Shown here: one piece after another, positions 61,968 to 64,000 of the stretch
Layout: each line of letters starts with the position of its first letter
Numbering within the stretch: the first letter of the stretch is position 1
NCBI GenBank assembly: GCA_963697995.1
Contig: OY969110.1
Span: 434,001-498,000, forward strand
DNA length: 64,000 nucleotides
Direction: 5' to 3'
Source of the DNA: MFD00082-c5 sp963697995
GTDB taxonomy: Bacteria > Chlamydiota > Chlamydiia > Chlamydiales > JAJFMB01
Notes under the pieces: model-generated
Told to the model about the DNA's origin: nothing
What the model saw: the letters and a program-made list of their open reading frames with translations, nothing else
The model's database searches: none
Program-made: the position numbers and the translations under genes

Positions 61968-62244
61968 AGTCGGCCCTGAAAAAGTAAGGGTTCCTTGAGA
62001 AAAATTTGCAGTTAACGAGCAAGAGAGACATAGCCTATTTTGCAAGGTTTAATTATATGACAATGAGAAAAACTTAAAAATTTCGCGAATGGAACACGCA
62101 CTCTCCAAAGAAAAAGTGATCCTTTTGCAAAAAAAAAGCGGTGAACGACGCTTCCCCCTCCTTGAGGGGTTTGGTGAGGAGTAAAACGCATTTTTTGTCA
62201 AAAGGGACACTTTTTATTGGAGAGGACTTTTTTAAGGGCCGACT
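61968..62244. repeat. MITE-like element, copy 7 (inverted orientation)
   Basis: A 277-bp full-length copy in the opposite orientation to copies 1-5. Ends AGTCGGCCCTGAAAAAGTAA and TTTTTTAAGGGCCGACT. Both flanks are AAAG, a perfect 4-bp target duplication. It lies between the SulP gene and nqrE. Confidence 0.92.
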
Positions 62245-62431
62245 AAAGAGAGACGGAGAGGCTTCTTCAATGTTACGTATATGTTTCTATCACCTCTCCT
62301 TTAGTGAGGCGCGTTTGCGCCAGGGGGGTGAGTTCCCAAGCTTTAGTATCTTTGTGTTTGAAGGCCTTAAGGTTTTGAAAGGAATCTATTTTCTATCCTG
62401 ATATCCTATTATTGTTTTTTAAATTAGAGGA
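62245..62431. other. Spacer downstream of nqrE
   Basis: No gene seen. A small GGCGC-GTTT-GCGCC hairpin lies near 62300. A frame crossing from the MITE into this region has no family resemblance. Confidence 0.3.
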
Positions 62432-63166
62432 CTACTCTCGCTCATCGAGGATCTTTTTGTCCTCGAGGGCTAAAGCTATGGGTTCGACCGTTTGGGCATT
62501 AGGAGGCACTCCTGTGGGGTCAGCAAGCCTTATCCCCACAAACCCCTGGAAAGCCATCGACATCAAGCCCGTCATAATAAACGTGATCCCCATACCCTTT
62601 AAAGGGCCCACCACGTTTGAGACCGCCAATTTCTCGCGGATGGCCGCAATTAAGGCGATCGCTAGCCACCACCCAAGTCCCGATCCAAACACATAGACGA
62701 GGTTCGGCCAAAAAGGATAATCGCGAGTCACCGCAAAAAGGCATGCTCCTAAAATGGCGCAGTTCACCGCAATCAAAGGCAAGTAAAGCCCCAAAGACAT
62801 GTAAAGAGCTGGAGACACCTTTTCAATAATGATCTCAGTGATCTGCACAAAAGCTGCAATCACTGCAATAAATAAAAGAAACTGCAAAAAGTTTAAGTTG
62901 ACCTGAGAGGCATCTAAGCCAAAGGCACTAAGCCAGCTCAAAGCCCCCTCTCCTGTCACAAATTTAAATACAAACCAGTTCAAAATTCCTGAACCTGTCA
63001 ATACGAGAACGACTGCAAGCCCCAAACCATTTGCCGTTTTTAACTTGGTTGAACACGCAAGGTAAGTACACATGCCCAAAAAGTTGGCGAGCAGAAAGTT
63101 TTCAATCAAAACTGACTGAAACAAAAGTCCAATAAGGTTAAATGGCTCGTAAAGTCCCATCCACAT
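62432..63166 (-). CDS. nqrE: Na+-translocating NADH:quinone reductase subunit E
   Basis: Membrane subunit of the Na+ pump Na+-NQR, 244 residues, which is longer than the ~200 of many NqrE owing to a C-terminal extension (IRLADPTGVPPNAQTVEP). Six helices are evident; SVLIENFLLANFLGMCTYLACS holds one of the conserved cysteines that with NqrD binds an iron centre, and LIAVNCAILGACLF the second. AGGAC five bases before the ATG supports the start. It follows nqrD by 14 bp. Confidence 0.95.
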   Translation of the reverse strand: MWMGLYEPFNLIGLLFQSVLIENFLLANFLGMCTYLACSTKLKTANGLGLAVVLVLTGSGILNWFVFKFVTGEGALSWLSAFGLDASQVNLNFLQFLLFIAVIAAFVQITEIIIEKVSPALYMSLGLYLPLIAVNCAILGACLFAVTRDYPFWPNLVYVFGSGLGWWLAIALIAAIREKLAVSNVVGPLKGMGITFIMTGLMSMAFQGFVGIRLADPTGVPPNAQTVEPIALALEDKKILDERE

Positions 63167-63180
63167 AAACGTCCTATTCC

Positions 63181-63810
63181 TTACTTTTTGTTAATCATAT
63201 TATAAAGGGCTATCATCGCTCCAATGATAAAAAAGGCCGCCGGTGGGCTTACCATAAGAGAAAAATTCTCGTATCCCCCATGGGAATCGGAAGTGGCATA
63301 CCAAGAAGGGGGAATCACTTGGAAGCCAAAAAGTTGCCCAAAACCAAAAAGCTCTCGAATAGCACCCACGATGCAAATCACAACGGCGTACCCAAGACCT
63401 GCCCCCAACCCATCTAAAAAAGCGGGAATCGGAGTCACATTTTTGGCCATCCCTTCCGTGCGCCCCATCACAATACAGTTTGTGATGATCAAACCGACAA
63501 AGACGCTAAGCACTTTTGAGAGGGGAAACAAGTACGCCTTTAAAAGTTGGTCGATAATGATCACAAAAACAGAGATGATCGCAAGCTGGGTGATCATCCT
63601 GACACTGTCTGGAGTCACATTTCTTAAAAGAGAAACAAAATAGGAGGAAAAGGCCGTTACAAAAGAGACGGAGAGCCCCATCGTCAATGCAACAGATAAC
63701 CTGTTTGTCACCCCAAGGGCTGAGCAAATCCCAAGAACGGCAACCAGGATCTGATTTTCTGCCCAAAGCTGCCTTGTAAAATAAGAACTAACTGCAGGTT
63801 TTGTCGTCAT
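63181..63810 (-). CDS. nqrD: Na+-translocating NADH:quinone reductase subunit D
   Basis: Integral membrane partner of NqrE, 209 residues. LAVLGICSALGVTNRLSVALTM and IITNCIVMGRTEGMAKNV contain the conserved family blocks with the iron-ligand cysteines; GLGYAVVICIVGAIRELFGFG follows. The start overlaps the nqrC stop (ATGA). Na+-NQR oxidises NADH and builds a Na+ gradient, which could power the Na+-coupled symporter encoded elsewhere in this window. Confidence 0.96.
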   Translation of the reverse strand: MTTKPAVSSYFTRQLWAENQILVAVLGICSALGVTNRLSVALTMGLSVSFVTAFSSYFVSLLRNVTPDSVRMITQLAIISVFVIIIDQLLKAYLFPLSKVLSVFVGLIITNCIVMGRTEGMAKNVTPIPAFLDGLGAGLGYAVVICIVGAIRELFGFGQLFGFQVIPPSWYATSDSHGGYENFSLMVSPPAAFFIIGAMIALYNMINKK

Positions 63811-64000
63811 TTCTTCTCCTGGTTTTGTAGAGTGAGTAAAAAGGGGCGGTAAGGCTGTAAAGAGTCCTTATAGGCAAGAGTCACACCATTTCCTGTAAGG
63901 GTCGCCCCTGCCATTCCATCGACTGCGCTTAAAGCCTTTGGAGAATTCCCAAGCACTTCCTTAACTTTACCTTTAACGACTGTGATCCCAAGAGGCGCTT
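63807..64000 (-). CDS. nqrC: Na+-translocating NADH:quinone reductase subunit C (partial)
   Basis: The C-terminal 63 codons are inside the window; the gene continues past the right edge. LSAVDGMAGATLTGNGV is the flavin attachment motif (normally SGATLTS), where the Thr carries covalently bound FMN; the first Ser is Ala and the last Gly here. It ends QPYRPFLLTLQNQEKK and overlaps nqrD by 4 bp. Confidence 0.92.
   Translation of the reverse strand, partial: APLGITVVKGKVKEVLGNSPKALSAVDGMAGATLTGNGVTLAYKDSLQPYRPFLLTLQNQEKK

Noticed and set aside
62141..62401. 86-residue frame starting inside MITE copy 7
   Set aside because: Half of it is repeat sequence and the remainder has no recognisable features.
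1..64000. tRNA or rRNA genes
   Set aside because: I read the gaps between genes for cloverleaf or rRNA-like sequence and saw none, although without a covariance search a degenerate tRNA could be missed.

Overview
The window comes from a member of the phylum Chlamydiae, most likely one of the environmental (amoeba-associated, Parachlamydiales-type) families rather than Chlamydia itself. Evidence is gene order shared with Chlamydia trachomatis in several blocks: rnc-radA-hemC, sodM-accD-dut-ptsN-ptsN/HTH, a TPR gene and small hypothetical divergent from rsmH-ftsL-like-pbp3-murE-amiA, gcvH/lplA/mnmA, and nqrC-D-E. Extra genes not found in C. trachomatis (Kdp potassium ATPase, an archaeal-type adenylate kinase, giant cadherin-like proteins) point to the larger environmental genomes. 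I cannot name the species.

Layout. 1-5.1 kb: 3' end of an unknown gene, then minus-strand mnmA, a dicarboxylate/amino-acid:cation symporter, an M19 dipeptidase and murA. 5.1-9.75 kb: a mobile-element-rich stretch with five copies of a small inverted-repeat element (MITE), a signal-peptide-bearing nucleoside diphosphate kinase, a short PrmA-like methyltransferase, a 14-residue-repeat coiled-coil protein and a CysJ-like flavoprotein. 9.75-14.6 kb: plus-strand lepA, uppS-cdsA, cmk and an archaeal-type adenylate kinase. 14.6-23.8 kb: minus-strand kdsD, GNAT-Nudix fusion, gnd, plsC; an unknown gene with its own promoter and terminator; then a DUF gene, lplA, SurA/PpiD-like foldase, a CBM9-like protein and gcvH. 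23.9-30.4 kb: plus-strand rnc, radA, a hemC-hemD fusion, a frameshifted superoxide dismutase, accD, dut and two ptsN genes. 30.4-31.35 kb: a gene-free alternating tandem array (110/108 bp) bracketed by inverted G/C-skewed low-complexity tracts. 31.35-37.6 kb: TPR chaperone-like gene and partner, then the division and wall cluster. 37.6-48.2 kb: icd, second kdsD paralogue, kdpFABC plus a kinase-less KdpD, and an ABC-F ATPase. 48.3-59.8 kb: three tandem paralogues of giant propeller plus cadherin-like membrane proteins, two with frameshifts. 59.8-64 kb: MITE, DUF2892, SulP transporter, inverted MITE, nqrE, nqrD and the end of nqrC.

How it fits together. Wall and envelope genes are prominent: MurA, a DAP-type MurE, a divisome PBP, a lipoprotein amidase, UppS, CdsA, PlsC and two arabinose-5-phosphate isomerases for Kdo. 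Energy and ion functions are Na+-NQR, Kdp, SulP and Icd. The least explained parts are the giant tandem paralogues, the 110/108-bp array, the MITE family and the archaeal-type kinase. Three single-base indels (sod, giant proteins II and III) may be real mutations or sequence errors.
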